A stretch of DNA of 64,000 nucleotides from Chloroflexi bacterium OHK40 (GCA_004367505.1 SFCB01000266.1:1-64000); one strand, 5' to 3'. Positions 19,598 to 29,491 are shown, counted from the first letter of the stretch. Translations and numbers: made by a program. Notes: generated by a model from the sequence alone, not told the origin.

Positions 19598-19626
19598 TTG
19601 TTCTGCCAGCGTACCCCGCGTATAAT
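19598..19626 (+). promoter_or_regulatory. Promoter for the DUF2064 gene
   Basis: TTGTTC (19598-19603), 17-bp spacer, TATAAT (19621-19626), 70 bases before the start codon, in the divergent region between nifJ and the DUF2064 gene. Confidence 0.5.
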
Positions 19627-19697
19627 GCGCGTACACGAGCGAGAGAAGCAATAGGGCGAGCGCGTGGGGGCAGCTGTCGTCTGCCAGAGGTACTGTC

Positions 19698-20360
19698 ATG
19701 GAAATCACCCTGGTTGTGGTCGCTGATCGGGCAGAAGAGCGCGAGCTTGAGGCCCGGTTCGGCGTGGCCGCCGCGACGATCGCCGCAAGCCTGCTCCAGG
19801 ATACGGTAGCCGTTGCGCGGGCCGTCGATACGGTGCGTGTGGAGGTATACGCCGAGGGCGCCGCGCAGGCCTTTGCGCTCGCCGGCCTCGGCCCCATCCA
19901 TCGGGTGAGGGCACCTGACGCTGCTTCGACCTGCCGGACGACCGCCGAGATCCTGGGGATGGCCCTGGAAGGCGGTGGGCCGGCGCTTCTCCTGAGCAGT
20001 GGCCTGCCACACCTGCCGGCCTGGCGCCTGCGAGATGCCGTCACCCACCTGGAGAACGGTGCCGACCTCGTGCTCGGCCCGGCTGACCGTGGCGGGTGGT
20101 ACCTGCTCGGGATGCGTAGCCCCCACTCCCGGCTCCTCAGCCTGGTAGAGGCCTCTCGTGAGCCAACCAATGCCCTTGTGGCTGAGGCACAGCTCTCCGG
20201 GCAGCGCCTGGTGATCCTGCCACCCTGGTTCGCCGTGCGCACGCTAGAGGATCTCCTGGAGCTAGCCGAGCTTCTGCGACCGATGCCGGAGCATGTGGCG
20301 GCCAGTACACGCGCGCTCGGCGCGGCTGGCTTTGGGCGCGCCCGCGCGCTCGGCGGATAA
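19698..20360 (+). CDS. DUF2064 (glycosyltransferase-A-like) protein
   Basis: 220 residues, GT-A/CofC-like nucleotide-diphospho-sugar transferase fold. Visible are the DUF2064 pattern PALLLSSGLPHLPAWRLRDA, the VLGPADRGGWYLLGM motif that lines the active site, and the usual N-terminal VDTVRVEVYAEG strand. In active relatives the first motif reads GsDxPxl; here it is SSGLPHL, so a metal-binding Asp is missing and activity is uncertain. Confidence 0.75.
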   Translation: MEITLVVVADRAEERELEARFGVAAATIAASLLQDTVAVARAVDTVRVEVYAEGAAQAFALAGLGPIHRVRAPDAASTCRTTAEILGMALEGGGPALLLSSGLPHLPAWRLRDAVTHLENGADLVLGPADRGGWYLLGMRSPHSRLLSLVEASREPTNALVAEAQLSGQRLVILPPWFAVRTLEDLLELAELLRPMPEHVAASTRALGAAGFGRARALGG

Positions 20361-20476
20361 CAAAAGCGTTATCTTGCGGGTCGCTCCATGTCAGCCCCGG
20401 CCCATCAGGGTGGGATACACTCACACCGTCTGTCTCTATCCACCGGTCGGGCTCACCGTGCTGAGGAGTGCCATCG

Positions 20477-21544
20477 ATGAGCGACGACATGCGCTCTGAC
20501 GACGATCGCCTGCCGATCTTTGTTGACAGCGATGCAGGATGCGACGATGTGATCGCGCTCGCGTGGTTGTTGCGTTGCCCTGAAGCGCGCGTCGTTGGGA
20601 TGAGCAGTGTGTTTGGCAACAGCAGCGTGCAGAACACAACTGCCAACCTGCTGACCCTCCTGGACCACCTCGGGCACGACATCCCGCTCACCCGCGGCGC
20701 CTCGGCCCCGTTGGTCTACCCGCGCACGAGTACCGGCGCCCTCGTGCATGGCCCCGATGGGCTGTGGGGCGCCCAGGAGCCTCACGATCTCACCGGGGTG
20801 GCTGAGGGTGCGCCGGGCGCGATTGCCGCAGCGGCCCGTGCCAACCCCGGGCTCACCCTGCTGGCCCTGGGTCCGCTCACAAACATTGCCCGCGCGGTGC
20901 AGGCGTACCCCGACGATCTCGCGAATGTGCGCCTGGTGGCCCTCGCGGGGGCCCGGGGAACGGGCACCATCACGCCTGCGGCCGAATTCAACGTCTTCGC
21001 CGATCCGCACGCCCTCGCCGTAGTGCTGGAGAGTAAGCTCAGGGTTGAGCTCGTCACCCGCGATGCCTTTCAGCACATGCTGCTGGACACCCGGCTGGCG
21101 GCGCGCCTGGAGGCCGAGGGCAGCGCGGTCGGGCGATTTCTGGCGCGCGTCCTATACGGCTATTCCCGCGCCGTCACCCACCAGCAGGGAGCCATCGCCG
21201 TTCCCGATGCGGTCGCGACGATCTACGCGCTGTACCCGGCGCTCGGCGTCGCGGTGCCCGCCACGGTTCGTGTCGTGACCGAGGGGGAGTTGACCCGGGG
21301 CCAGACGGTGATCGCCTTGAGCGCGCGGCACCAGGCCGCACTCGCCCTCGGCACTGGCGGAGTCGAGTGGCTCGCCAGTAGTATCGCTAGCCCCAACTTT
21401 GACTACGAGGCCGCCCTGCGTGAGGCGAGCGCCCGTGCCCCCCGTAACGCCAGTGTCGTGCTTGAGATCGATGCCCCCACCCTGGGTGAGATGCTCGAGG
21501 ATGGTCTGATGGCGCTGAGTGTGGAGCGGGCTGTTGGTGAGTAG
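20477..21544 (+). CDS. Inosine-uridine preferring nucleoside hydrolase
   Basis: 355 residues. Hydrolyses the N-glycosidic bond of ribonucleosides for salvage. The calcium-binding N-terminal motif is VDSDAGCDDVIALAWLL (DxDxGxDD type); the core LLALGPLTNIARAV and the ligand Asp region near EFNVFADPHALAVVL are present. The ATG at 20477 has GAGGAG eight bases upstream and is preferred over the GTG at 20468. Confidence 0.9.
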   Translation: MSDDMRSDDDRLPIFVDSDAGCDDVIALAWLLRCPEARVVGMSSVFGNSSVQNTTANLLTLLDHLGHDIPLTRGASAPLVYPRTSTGALVHGPDGLWGAQEPHDLTGVAEGAPGAIAAAARANPGLTLLALGPLTNIARAVQAYPDDLANVRLVALAGARGTGTITPAAEFNVFADPHALAVVLESKLRVELVTRDAFQHMLLDTRLAARLEAEGSAVGRFLARVLYGYSRAVTHQQGAIAVPDAVATIYALYPALGVAVPATVRVVTEGELTRGQTVIALSARHQAALALGTGGVEWLASSIASPNFDYEAALREASARAPRNASVVLEIDAPTLGEMLEDGLMALSVERAVGE

Positions 21545-21548
21545 GGTA

Positions 21549-21592
21549 GGGCGGTTGTAGGGACGCAGCGCACTGGGTCCCTACAACCGCCC
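21549..21592. repeat. Perfect 16-bp inverted repeat
   Basis: GGGCGGTTGTAGGGAC, a 12-base loop, then GTCCCTACAACCGCCC. It lies five bases beyond the nucleoside hydrolase stop and could act as a terminator, but the arms and loop resemble a dispersed palindromic (MITE/REP-like) element rather than a GC stem with a T tract. Confidence 0.7.
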
Positions 21593-21720
21593 GCGTGTCT
21601 CGTCGCGCCCCCCGGTACCTTCCCGACTGTCTCCCGACCCGCGTGCCTCGTCGCGCCCCCCGGCGCCTTCCCTGACCGCCCCGCCTGCGTGCCTCGTCGC
21701 GTCTCCCGGCCAACGTCCGG
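21590..21720. repeat. About 47-bp degenerate direct repeats (three copies)
   Basis: Three successive copies of a unit beginning GCGTGYCTCGTCGCG, starting near 21591, 21641 and 21688, the first two continuing with CCCCCCGG and a CTTCCC. They fill the space between the inverted repeat and the pcm leader. No function is apparent. Confidence 0.6.
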
Positions 21721-21823
21721 TTCCCCCCGGCTGTCCACGGTCGCCCGTAGCAGCCCGGTTTTGCCTCGGGGCTGGGCGTGTTATACTCGGTGCAGTAGGC
21801 GGGCATACGGGAAAGGAGCGGCA

Positions 21824-22636
21824 ATGGCTGAGCAACGACCGGCCTTCGACCCCGATGCCGCGCGCCGGTTGCACGGGGTGCTGATCGAGGAGTTGACACG
21901 CGATGGCCTGCTCGATGATCAGGCGATTGCGGCAGCCTTCCGGGCCATTCCCCGCCACCACTTCCTGCCCGGCTATCAGCTCGAGGAGATCTACGCCGAC
22001 AAGGCTGTCGCGGTGAAGCGTGAGGGCGATGAGTGGGTCAGTTCGTCGTCGCAGCCTGCCATGATGGCGATTATGCTGGCGCAACTAGCCCTGGCCCCGG
22101 GCCAGCGCGTGCTCGAGGTGGGCGCGGGCACCGGCTACAACGCCGCGCTGATCGCGCAGATCGTCGGCCCGCAGGGGCGGGTTGTGAGCCTGGAGATCGA
22201 CGACGATCTCGTCGTGGCAGCCCGCGCCAATCTGGCGGCGGCGGGCGTTGTGGGTGTCGAGGTGCGCTGCGGCGATGGGGCACTCGGCGCGCCCGATGCA
22301 GCCCCCTTCGACCGGATCATCGTCACGGTGGGCGCGTGGGACGTGCTGCCCGCCTGGCGTGAGCAACTGGCCACTGGTGGCCGTATCGTCGTGCCGCTGA
22401 CGTTGCTGCCGGGGATGATGCTCTCGCTCGCCCTGGAGCAGCGCGGCGACCACTGGGTGGCTGTGTCGGCCAGGCCCTGCGGCTTTCTGCTCATGCGCGG
22501 ATCAGCGGCCCACCCCGAGCGGAGTTGGGGCCTCCCGCAGATCGATCTGTACCCACGGGCCACGCGCGGCGCTAGCCTGCGTATGGCGGCCAGCATCGAA
22601 AAGGAGTGGAACCGCTACGAGCTGCGCTGGGGCTGA
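21824..22636 (+). CDS. pcm: Protein-L-isoaspartate O-methyltransferase-like protein
   Basis: 270 residues. SAM-dependent repair methyltransferase for isoaspartyl residues in aged proteins. Conserved elements are AFRAIPRHHFLPG, the substrate serine region SSSQPAMMAIMLAQL, the SAM motif VLEVGAGTGYNAALIAQI and FDRIIVTVGAWDVLPAW. It carries roughly 50 extra C-terminal residues compared with E. coli Pcm, seen also in bacterial homologues linked to other tailoring functions. AAAGGAG precedes the start. Confidence 0.88.
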   Translation: MAEQRPAFDPDAARRLHGVLIEELTRDGLLDDQAIAAAFRAIPRHHFLPGYQLEEIYADKAVAVKREGDEWVSSSSQPAMMAIMLAQLALAPGQRVLEVGAGTGYNAALIAQIVGPQGRVVSLEIDDDLVVAARANLAAAGVVGVEVRCGDGALGAPDAAPFDRIIVTVGAWDVLPAWREQLATGGRIVVPLTLLPGMMLSLALEQRGDHWVAVSARPCGFLLMRGSAAHPERSWGLPQIDLYPRATRGASLRMAASIEKEWNRYELRWG

Positions 22637-22691
22637 GCGGCCCTCGACGCCGCGCTCTTAGGAGGCGATTGCTCCGTGGACAGGCGCGCCG

Positions 22692-22697
22692 TATAAT
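22692..22697 (+). promoter_or_regulatory. -10 box for the STAND-like ATPase gene
   Basis: A TATAAT hexamer about 58 bases upstream of the start at 22755, with no clear -35. Confidence 0.4.
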
Positions 22698-22754
22698 GAG
22701 CATACCCACTGGCCGTTCGTTCTGCGCCCGCCTCCCACGGCGGGAGGAGGCCCT

Positions 22755-24848
22755 ATGGCCATGCGCATGGCCGAGCGGCTCCGCGCCGCCCGGTGGCGAC
22801 AGTTCGTCGGGCGGACGGCTGAGCTCGCCACGTTCGCGCAGGTGATCGCCAGCCCTGAGCCGCCGTTCGTGGTGCTACACATCCACGGCCCAGGCGGGGT
22901 GGGCAAGTCCACCTTGCTCAAGGCCTTCGCTCAGCAGTCCGAGCAGAACGGTGTGCGAACGCTGTCCCTCGATGGCCGGGAGATTGAGCCGACCCCCGAA
23001 GCATTCCTTGGCGCCCTCCGGCATGCCATGGCTCTGGATGTGGGTGCCACGCCGCTTGACGCGCTGCTGGCCTACGCCGGGCGCCAGGTGCTCCTGATCG
23101 ATACGTATGAGCAGCTCGGGCCGATCGATGGCTGGCTCCGCGACGTGTTTATGCCCCAGGCCCCGGCCGGGCTGCTTGTCGTGCTGGCTGGCCGGGAGGG
23201 GCCAACCCTCGGTTGGCGCACCGACCTCGGGTGGCAAGGCCTGCTGCGTAGTCTCCCGCTCCGAAATCTCAGCCCCGATGAGGCGCGGGCCTACCTTGGC
23301 ATCCGCGATGTCCCGCCTGAGCACCAGCAGCCGGTGTTGAACTTCACCCACGGCCACCCCCTGGCGCTCTCGCTCGTGGCCGACCTCTTCGCGCAGCGCT
23401 CGCTCACTCGCTTTGAGCCCGAGCAGAGCCCGGATATGATCAGGAGCCTGCTGGCTCATCTGGTCCAGCGGGTGCCAGGACCCGCCCACCGGGTGGCGCT
23501 GGAGGTGTGCGCGCTCGTGCGCCTCACCAGCGAAGCGCTGCTCGCCCACACCCTGGAGCTCCCCGACGCTCACGAGCTCTTCGATTGGCTCCGTGGCCTC
23601 TCCTTTGTCGAGACAACCCCCCGTGGGATCTTCCCCCACGACCTGGCGCGTGAGGCCCTCGCGCTCGACCTGCGCTGGCGTAACCCGGAGTGGTACGCCG
23701 AGTTGCACCGGCGGGCGCGGGCCTACTACACCGCCCGCCTGGGGCAGAGTCATGGTGCTGAGCAGCAGCGCCTGCTGATGGACCTGATCTACCTGCACCG
23801 CGATAACCCGGTGGTGCGCCCCTTCTACGAATGGCAGATGAGCGGCACGTCCCTGCCCGAGCCCGCCCACCCTGAGGAGCACGAGGCCATCCTGGCGTTG
23901 ATCGAGCGTCACGAAGGCCCCACGTCCGCCGCCATTGCCGCTCGCTGGATCGGCGAGCAGCCCGCTGGCGTCCTCGTCCTGCGCGACCCGGAGCACCCGG
24001 AGCCAGCCGGCCTGCTGATCCAGTTGATGCTCCATGCGGCTGATCCGCAGACGATCGCGGCCGACCCGGCCGCCCATGCCGCATGGGAGCACCTGCAGCG
24101 CACGGCGCCGCTCCGCAGTGGTGAGGCGGTGGTCATGTTTCGCTTCTGGATGGCCCGCGAGACCTACCAGGCCGTCTCCGCCGTTCAGAGCACGCTCTTC
24201 GTGGCGATCGTACGCCACTACCTGATCACCCCCGCGCTGGCCTACACCTGCTTCGTGTGCGCCAACCCCGACTTCTGGGCACCGGGGCTGGCCTACGCCG
24301 ACCTCTACCGGCTGCCTGGTGGCGACTTTCAGAGCGGCCAGTACCGCTTCGGGATCTTCGGCCACGACTGGCGCGTGACCCCGCCGGCAGCCTGGCTGGC
24401 GCTGCTCGCCGAGCGTGAGACGGCCAGCGGCATCCAGGCGGTAACGCCACCCCCTGCCCAGGCGGCGCTCGTGGTGCTCAGCGCCGACGAGTTCGCGACG
24501 GCGGTGCGCCAGGCCCTGCAAGAGTATGTGCGCCCCGACGCGCTACGGAGCAGCCCGCTGCTGCGCTCGCGGCTGGTGGCCGAGCGCACGAGCCCTACGG
24601 CTACGCCCGCCGAGCGCGTGGCGGCTCTGCAGAGCGCTATTCGCGAGGCTGCCACTGCGCTGCAGGCCTCGCCCCGCGACCTGAAGGCCTATCGGGCGCT
24701 CCATCATACCTACCTACAGCCTGCCGCCACTCAGGAGCAGGCCGCCGAACTGCTTGACCTGCCCTTCTCGACCTATCGGCGCCACCTGAAGAGCGGCATT
24801 GGTCAGTTGATCGAGTTGCTCTGGCTCCAGGAGACCGAGGGCGGGTAG
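22755..24848 (+). CDS. STAND-like P-loop ATPase with C-terminal helix-turn-helix
   Basis: 697 residues. Near the N-terminus FVGRTAELATF leads into a Walker A motif GPGGVGKSTLL (about residue 45) and Walker B VLLIDTYEQLG (about 115), typical of AAA/STAND NTPases. A helical region with THGHPLALSLVADL follows. A middle part (about 350-580) is unassigned. The C-terminus (about 620-690) has a segment resembling a sigma-like HTH (AAELLDLPFSTYRRHLKSGI). It is probably a signal-dependent switch or transcriptional regulator; the trigger is unknown. The start follows GGGAGGAGG. Confidence 0.8.
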   Translation: MAMRMAERLRAARWRQFVGRTAELATFAQVIASPEPPFVVLHIHGPGGVGKSTLLKAFAQQSEQNGVRTLSLDGREIEPTPEAFLGALRHAMALDVGATPLDALLAYAGRQVLLIDTYEQLGPIDGWLRDVFMPQAPAGLLVVLAGREGPTLGWRTDLGWQGLLRSLPLRNLSPDEARAYLGIRDVPPEHQQPVLNFTHGHPLALSLVADLFAQRSLTRFEPEQSPDMIRSLLAHLVQRVPGPAHRVALEVCALVRLTSEALLAHTLELPDAHELFDWLRGLSFVETTPRGIFPHDLAREALALDLRWRNPEWYAELHRRARAYYTARLGQSHGAEQQRLLMDLIYLHRDNPVVRPFYEWQMSGTSLPEPAHPEEHEAILALIERHEGPTSAAIAARWIGEQPAGVLVLRDPEHPEPAGLLIQLMLHAADPQTIAADPAAHAAWEHLQRTAPLRSGEAVVMFRFWMARETYQAVSAVQSTLFVAIVRHYLITPALAYTCFVCANPDFWAPGLAYADLYRLPGGDFQSGQYRFGIFGHDWRVTPPAAWLALLAERETASGIQAVTPPPAQAALVVLSADEFATAVRQALQEYVRPDALRSSPLLRSRLVAERTSPTATPAERVAALQSAIREAATALQASPRDLKAYRALHHTYLQPAATQEQAAELLDLPFSTYRRHLKSGIGQLIELLWLQETEGG

Positions 24849-24972
24849 CTGGGTGTCCGTCGCCCGGGTGAACAAAAAGTGAATAGCAGCTGACCTGGAG
24901 CGCCGCTCCGCCGACGGCTACACTGGTGTCAGGAGCGGCCAGTGGGGCCGCCAGAGTAGCAGGTGACCCACC

Positions 24973-25398
24973 ATGATGAGCCAGACGGCTGTTGAGGCGC
25001 TTGTGACCGACCTGTTCGAAGCTCTGAACAGCGGCGACCCTGGCCGGGTGGGCGCATTGTACGCCGCCGACTACCGGGGCAACGATGTTGGCCAGGCGGG
25101 TGGAGTGAGCGGGCGCGAGGCGGTGGTGCGCAGTTACAGCCGCTTGATCGCCGCCTTTCCCGACGCCCGCTTCGAGGGCGAAAGCCTGGTGAGCGGCGAG
25201 CGTGTCGCGCTGATCTGGACGATGCACGGTATCCACCGTGGCCCATTTCTGAACGTTCCCGCCACCGGACGTGAGGTCGAGATCCGTGGCGTTTCGGTGC
25301 TCGCGATCGCCGATGGGCGGTTCGCCAGCGGCACGCGGATCTGGGATGTGGCAGGCTTCCTGCGCCAGGTGCGACTGATCCCCGAGCTTCCGGAGTAA
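24973..25398 (+). CDS. SnoaL-like (NTF2-fold) protein
   Basis: 141 residues, the ester-cyclase type SnoaL family: ALNSGDPGRVGALYAADYRGND, SYSRLIAAFPDARFEGESLV, and FLNVPATGREVEIRGVSVLAIADGR. Such proteins bind small hydrophobic molecules or act as cyclases and isomerases; the substrate cannot be predicted. ATG at 24973 and 24976 are both possible starts. Confidence 0.85.
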   Translation: MMSQTAVEALVTDLFEALNSGDPGRVGALYAADYRGNDVGQAGGVSGREAVVRSYSRLIAAFPDARFEGESLVSGERVALIWTMHGIHRGPFLNVPATGREVEIRGVSVLAIADGRFASGTRIWDVAGFLRQVRLIPELPE

Positions 25399-26127
25399 GC
25401 CGGAACGATACCCTTCCGTGCACGCGGTGAACCGGGGGCCAGCAGGCCACCCGGCGTTGGCGTTTGGGCACCCCATAGGCGTATCGGGCCTGGCTTGCTG
25501 CACGCTCAGCAACACGACTGGCGCCACGACTCACGTGAGGGATCACACGCCCAGCGTGGCACCCCATCGTAGCCCCAGCGCGCTGTGGCCCACCTGACTT
25601 CGCCGGCCGAATCGTGGGCCTCGACTGGCGGCGAAGATCCTAACAGGCGTTGCGCTCCGCAGTGTTCTACGGAGCCACCACACAACATTGAGCGTCGTGG
25701 GCCCCAGGCCGCACCGGCCCGATCCCGCGACGCCGTGCCCACCTGAAGGGAGGTATGCCAGCCAGACGATACCACCCCTGACTGGTCGCGTCCATCGCGA
25801 TGGTCGAAGCGCTTGAGCCACGTGCGCTTCGCTCTCCACAAGCGGGAGTGGGCGCCCCCCGCGTATGCGGGGTGGTGAGGGCGGCCCCCGGCTCAACAGA
25901 TCGACCTGCAGCGAGGATGCCAACGGGTGCTCGGAGCCCTCCTGGCCAGCATCGGCCGCCCGTACTCGTGGCTCGCGGCGGTGCCCTGGCCCCACGGGCT
26001 CCGCGTGAACCCGCTCCATCCCGGTGGCGCCGCCATCGGGCCGGCTCGCTGCTGCCCGAATTCACCCGCAAGGCGACGCGCGCACACCCCGCCCACGCGC
26101 CCGCTCGCACCACGAGGAGCACGACCA
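25399..26127. other. 729-bp region without a supported gene
   Basis: Several open frames exist on both strands, as expected at this GC content, but none has a ribosome site, family motif or balanced composition. No terminator with a T tract or full promoter was found. It may contain regulatory sequence for the DUF4331 gene. Confidence 0.4.
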
Positions 26128-27825
26128 ATGAGTCCTCTTCGCCGCTTCACGCGCCAGCTCAGCCTGGCGCTGACGCCCCTGGCGCTGCTGGCAACCCTGC
26201 TGGTTGGCTTTGGCCCGGGCCCGCTCGGCGCCTCCAGCCACCGGGAAGCCCCGCTGATCTCCTCCGATCCGGACGCCGACGGCACCGACTTCTACATGTT
26301 CGTCAGCCCCGATGCGCCCGACACGGTTACCCTCCTCGCCAACTACATCCCCTTCTCGGCCCCGGAGGGCGCACCGAACTTCAACGCCTTCTCGCCCAAT
26401 GTGCTCTACGAGATCAACATTGACACGGTCGGCGACGGCGTAGCCCACGTAAAGTACCAGTTCGAGTTCACACCCCCCACCCGCAGCGGCACCGACGCGC
26501 TCACCTTCCTCTACAACGATGGTCCGGTGACCAGCCTGGACGATCCGAACCTCAAAGTGCGCCAGAGCTACACCGTGCGCGAGATCGTCACGTACGGCAC
26601 CAGCACGACCACTACCACGCTCAAGAGTGGCATCCCCGTGCCGCCCCCGAACATCGGCAGCAAGTCCACCCCCGATTACGAGGCCCTGGTGGAGGAAGCC
26701 CTGGCCGAGGGTGTGATCAGCAACGGCGGCGACACGATCAAGGTATTTGCTGGCCCCCGCGACGACCCCTTCTGGGTGGACCTGGGCTCGATCTTCGATC
26801 TGCTCTCGCTGCGCGGCCAGGCCAGCCCGATCGGCTACCCGGGCGGGCCGACCGTAGGTGTGGATAACCTGACGGGCTTCAACGTCTATAGCCTCGCCAT
26901 CCAGGTGCCGATCAGCCGCATTCTGAGCGGCGCCCCGGTCGACGAGACGGTGATCGGCGGCTGGACGAGCGCGAGCCGGCGTAGCAACCGCGTGCTGGCG
27001 AATATCACCGACGTGCTCGGCGGTAGCGCGAGCGGCCTCGATACCAGCAGCGGCGCCTACGTGCAGGTTTCGCGCCTCGGGATGCCCCTGGTAAACGAGG
27101 TGGTGATCCCGGTGGCGCTCAAGGACGCCTTCAACAATCTGGCGCCCACCCTTGATGCCCCGATCTACACTGCCACCGACGCCACCCTCGGCCCGATCGG
27201 CGACCTGTTGCAGACCAGTGTGGAGGACCCGGAGGTTGGCCGGCTGCTCTGCGCTCTCTACGGCGTGCCCCTGCCCGCCGACGCGAATGACGACTGCCGT
27301 AGCGAGGTGGATCTAGACACCCCGGCCTCCGGCCGCGACGACATCTTCAAGATCTTCCTCACCGGCATGACTCTCACGAAGCCCTTCACGATCATCACGA
27401 GGGGCGGCGCAGTGACCCTGCCCGCCGGTACGGTGGTGAACCAGCCCACCAAAGGCACAGGCATTGTGCCGGCCGAGATGCTGCGCCTGAACACGGCGAT
27501 CAAGGGCGACCTCTGCTCGCCCACACCCAGCCGGCTCGGCATCCTCGGCGGTGATGCCTGCGGCTTCCCGAATGGCCGGCGCCTTGGCGACGATGTTGTG
27601 GAGATCGAGTTGCTGGCTGTGGCCGGCGCGGCCCATAGCGTGCTGACCGACAGCAGCGAGACCTTCGTCTTCAACACCGACCTGATCAGCGTGCTGGACG
27701 ATGGCATCGACGGCAACGACCGGCCCTTCCTGAGCAGCTTCCCCTACCTCGCCACTCCCCACCAGGGCCAGGAGCATCTGCACACCAACCTCTACCGGCA
27801 GCTCATCCCGCTGACGGCACGCTAA
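26128..27825 (+). CDS. DUF4331 secreted protein
   Basis: 565 residues with a Sec signal peptide (basic SPLRRFTRQ, hydrophobic core to about residue 30, cleavage near GPLGA-SSH). The family begins at once with SSHREAPLISSDPDADGTDFYMFVSP and includes VLYEINID and the distal ASGRDDIFKIFLTGM. Function of DUF4331 is unknown; members are exported. It is followed by a TPR gene, a pairing I know from other genomes, which suggests a common process. Confidence 0.9.
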   Translation: MSPLRRFTRQLSLALTPLALLATLLVGFGPGPLGASSHREAPLISSDPDADGTDFYMFVSPDAPDTVTLLANYIPFSAPEGAPNFNAFSPNVLYEINIDTVGDGVAHVKYQFEFTPPTRSGTDALTFLYNDGPVTSLDDPNLKVRQSYTVREIVTYGTSTTTTTLKSGIPVPPPNIGSKSTPDYEALVEEALAEGVISNGGDTIKVFAGPRDDPFWVDLGSIFDLLSLRGQASPIGYPGGPTVGVDNLTGFNVYSLAIQVPISRILSGAPVDETVIGGWTSASRRSNRVLANITDVLGGSASGLDTSSGAYVQVSRLGMPLVNEVVIPVALKDAFNNLAPTLDAPIYTATDATLGPIGDLLQTSVEDPEVGRLLCALYGVPLPADANDDCRSEVDLDTPASGRDDIFKIFLTGMTLTKPFTIITRGGAVTLPAGTVVNQPTKGTGIVPAEMLRLNTAIKGDLCSPTPSRLGILGGDACGFPNGRRLGDDVVEIELLAVAGAAHSVLTDSSETFVFNTDLISVLDDGIDGNDRPFLSSFPYLATPHQGQEHLHTNLYRQLIPLTAR

Positions 27826-27898
27826 GCGTGGCGCCCGTCCTAAGACGAGGTTCGTGGCTGCTTGACAGTTTGCCGCCGCCACGGCCCTCACCCCATTG

Positions 27899-27926
27899 CC
27901 CCCTCTCCCGCACGCGGGAGAGGGGG
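27899..27926. repeat. REP-like palindrome
   Basis: CCCCCTCTCCCGC-AC-GCGGGAGAGGGGG, a perfect 13-bp stem with a two-base loop, 70 bases after the DUF4331 stop. The sequence is of the common intergenic palindrome type; without a T tract a termination role is uncertain. Confidence 0.7.
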
Positions 27927-28063
27927 AAGCCACGGCAGCGGTAGTACAGGTGCGTCATACCAACTCCACTATACAGAGTCGCCTCAAAGCCTACCCGAAT
28001 GCCTTGCACGAGAAGCTGCAATCCAACATCTGCAATCTGAAATGGTATCAGGGAGGTACACGG

Positions 28064-29377
28064 ATGCGCGTGATGACAGCCCGTAGGCCAGAGGTGTTGC
28101 TGCTGGCTGCGCTGCTGGCTCTGGCCATAGTGGCAGCTCTGCGCGGGATCGAGCCTCCGCCCGCGCCGATGGCCGGCGGATCGCTGGCGGCGCCGGCCAC
28201 CCTGGGCGACCCCCGCACGATCGCGCGGCTGCAGGAGCGGCTGCGGCGCGCCCCCAACGATGTGGACGCTGCGGCGAGCCTTGGCCTGGCTTACCTGCAG
28301 CGGGCGCGCGAGACAGGCGACCAGGGGCTCTACGGGCAGGCCGAGCAGGCGCTGGAGGTGGCGCTCGCCGGCAACCCGCAACATCTCGATGCGCTGGTGG
28401 GCCGCGGAGCCCTGGCCCTGGCGCGGCACCAGTTCGGCGAGGCCCTCGAGTGGGGCGAGCGGGCCCGCGCCGTGGCCCCGCAGCGCGCCGTCGTCTACGG
28501 TGTGCTCACCGACGCCTACGTCGAGCTCGGACGCTACGAGGAGGCCGTAGCCGCCGCCCAGCAGATGATCGACATCCGGCCGGACCGCGACTCCTACAGC
28601 CGGGTCGCCTACCTGCGCGAACTCCACGGGGACGTGGCCGGCGCGATCGCGGCGATGGAACTGGCCGTCGATGCCGGGGCACCCGGTACCGAGGGTACCG
28701 CCTGGAGCTACGTGCAGCTGGGCAATCTTGCCCTTGGCCAGGGCAATGTGGCGCGGGCCGAGGAGGCCTACCGGGCGGCGCTCGTCGAGTGGCCGGGCTA
28801 CGCCCACGCCGAGGCCGGGCTGGCACGGGTCGCCGTGGCCCGCGGCGACGATGCGCGGGCGGCCGCGCGCTACGCGACGGCTCTGGAGCGCCTACCGCTG
28901 CCCGAGTTTGCGATTGCCCTTGGCGAGCTCTACGCCCATATGGGCCGCCCCACAGACGCTGAGCGCCAGTACGAACTGGTGCGAGCCATGCAGCAGCTCA
29001 ACGCAGCCGCCGGAGTGGACGTGGATATGGAGCTAGCGCTCTTCGACGCGGATCACGGCGATGATCCGGCGGGCACTGTGGCCCGCGCGCGGGCGGCCTA
29101 TCTGGCGCGCCCCTCGATCTACGCCGCCGATGCGCTGGCATGGGCGCTCTACCGGGCTGGCCAGGGAGAAGAGGCCGCGCGCTACAGTGCCGAGGCGCTA
29201 CGGCTGGGCACGCGCGACCCGGCGCTACGTCTGCGGGCCGGCCTGATCGCGACCGCTGCCGGTGAGACGGTGGCCGCCCGCGAGCACCTGGAGCTCGCCC
29301 TGACCGGCGCGCCGGCCCTCTCGCCCCTGCGGGTGGCCGAGGGGCGGGCGGCCCTGGAGCGGCTCGCTCACCGCTAA
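28064..29377 (+). CDS. TPR protein with N-terminal membrane anchor
   Basis: 437 residues. A signal-anchor (about 10-27, LLLAALLALAIVAAL) is followed by an extracytoplasmic TPR solenoid of about ten repeats (for example AAASLGLAYLQRARETGDQG, ERARAVAPQRAVVYGVLTDA, YVQLGNLALGQGNVARAEEA). The start has GGGAGG ten bases upstream. It is downstream of the DUF4331 gene and probably works with it; no enzyme motif is present. Confidence 0.85.
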   Translation: MRVMTARRPEVLLLAALLALAIVAALRGIEPPPAPMAGGSLAAPATLGDPRTIARLQERLRRAPNDVDAAASLGLAYLQRARETGDQGLYGQAEQALEVALAGNPQHLDALVGRGALALARHQFGEALEWGERARAVAPQRAVVYGVLTDAYVELGRYEEAVAAAQQMIDIRPDRDSYSRVAYLRELHGDVAGAIAAMELAVDAGAPGTEGTAWSYVQLGNLALGQGNVARAEEAYRAALVEWPGYAHAEAGLARVAVARGDDARAAARYATALERLPLPEFAIALGELYAHMGRPTDAERQYELVRAMQQLNAAAGVDVDMELALFDADHGDDPAGTVARARAAYLARPSIYAADALAWALYRAGQGEEAARYSAEALRLGTRDPALRLRAGLIATAAGETVAAREHLELALTGAPALSPLRVAEGRAALERLAHR

Positions 29378-29491
29378 TGGGTTGCCCGACGACCCGTCAT
29401 CCGTGTGGGCCGCCGTCGTCGCTGCGGCGATCGGGTGGCCGGACCGCAGGCTGAGGAACAAGCAACGCCCGATCGAACAAGGAGCACAACG

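Noticed and set aside
15837-20126. A 1429-residue NifJ with a long N-terminal extension
   Set aside because: The extra part is antisense to the DUF2064 gene, has biased composition, and the start at 19451 has a strong ribosome site.
25506-26019. Overlapping minus-strand frames upstream of the DUF4331 gene
   Set aside because: Arg/Pro/Ser-rich non-coding composition and no ribosome site or family resemblance.
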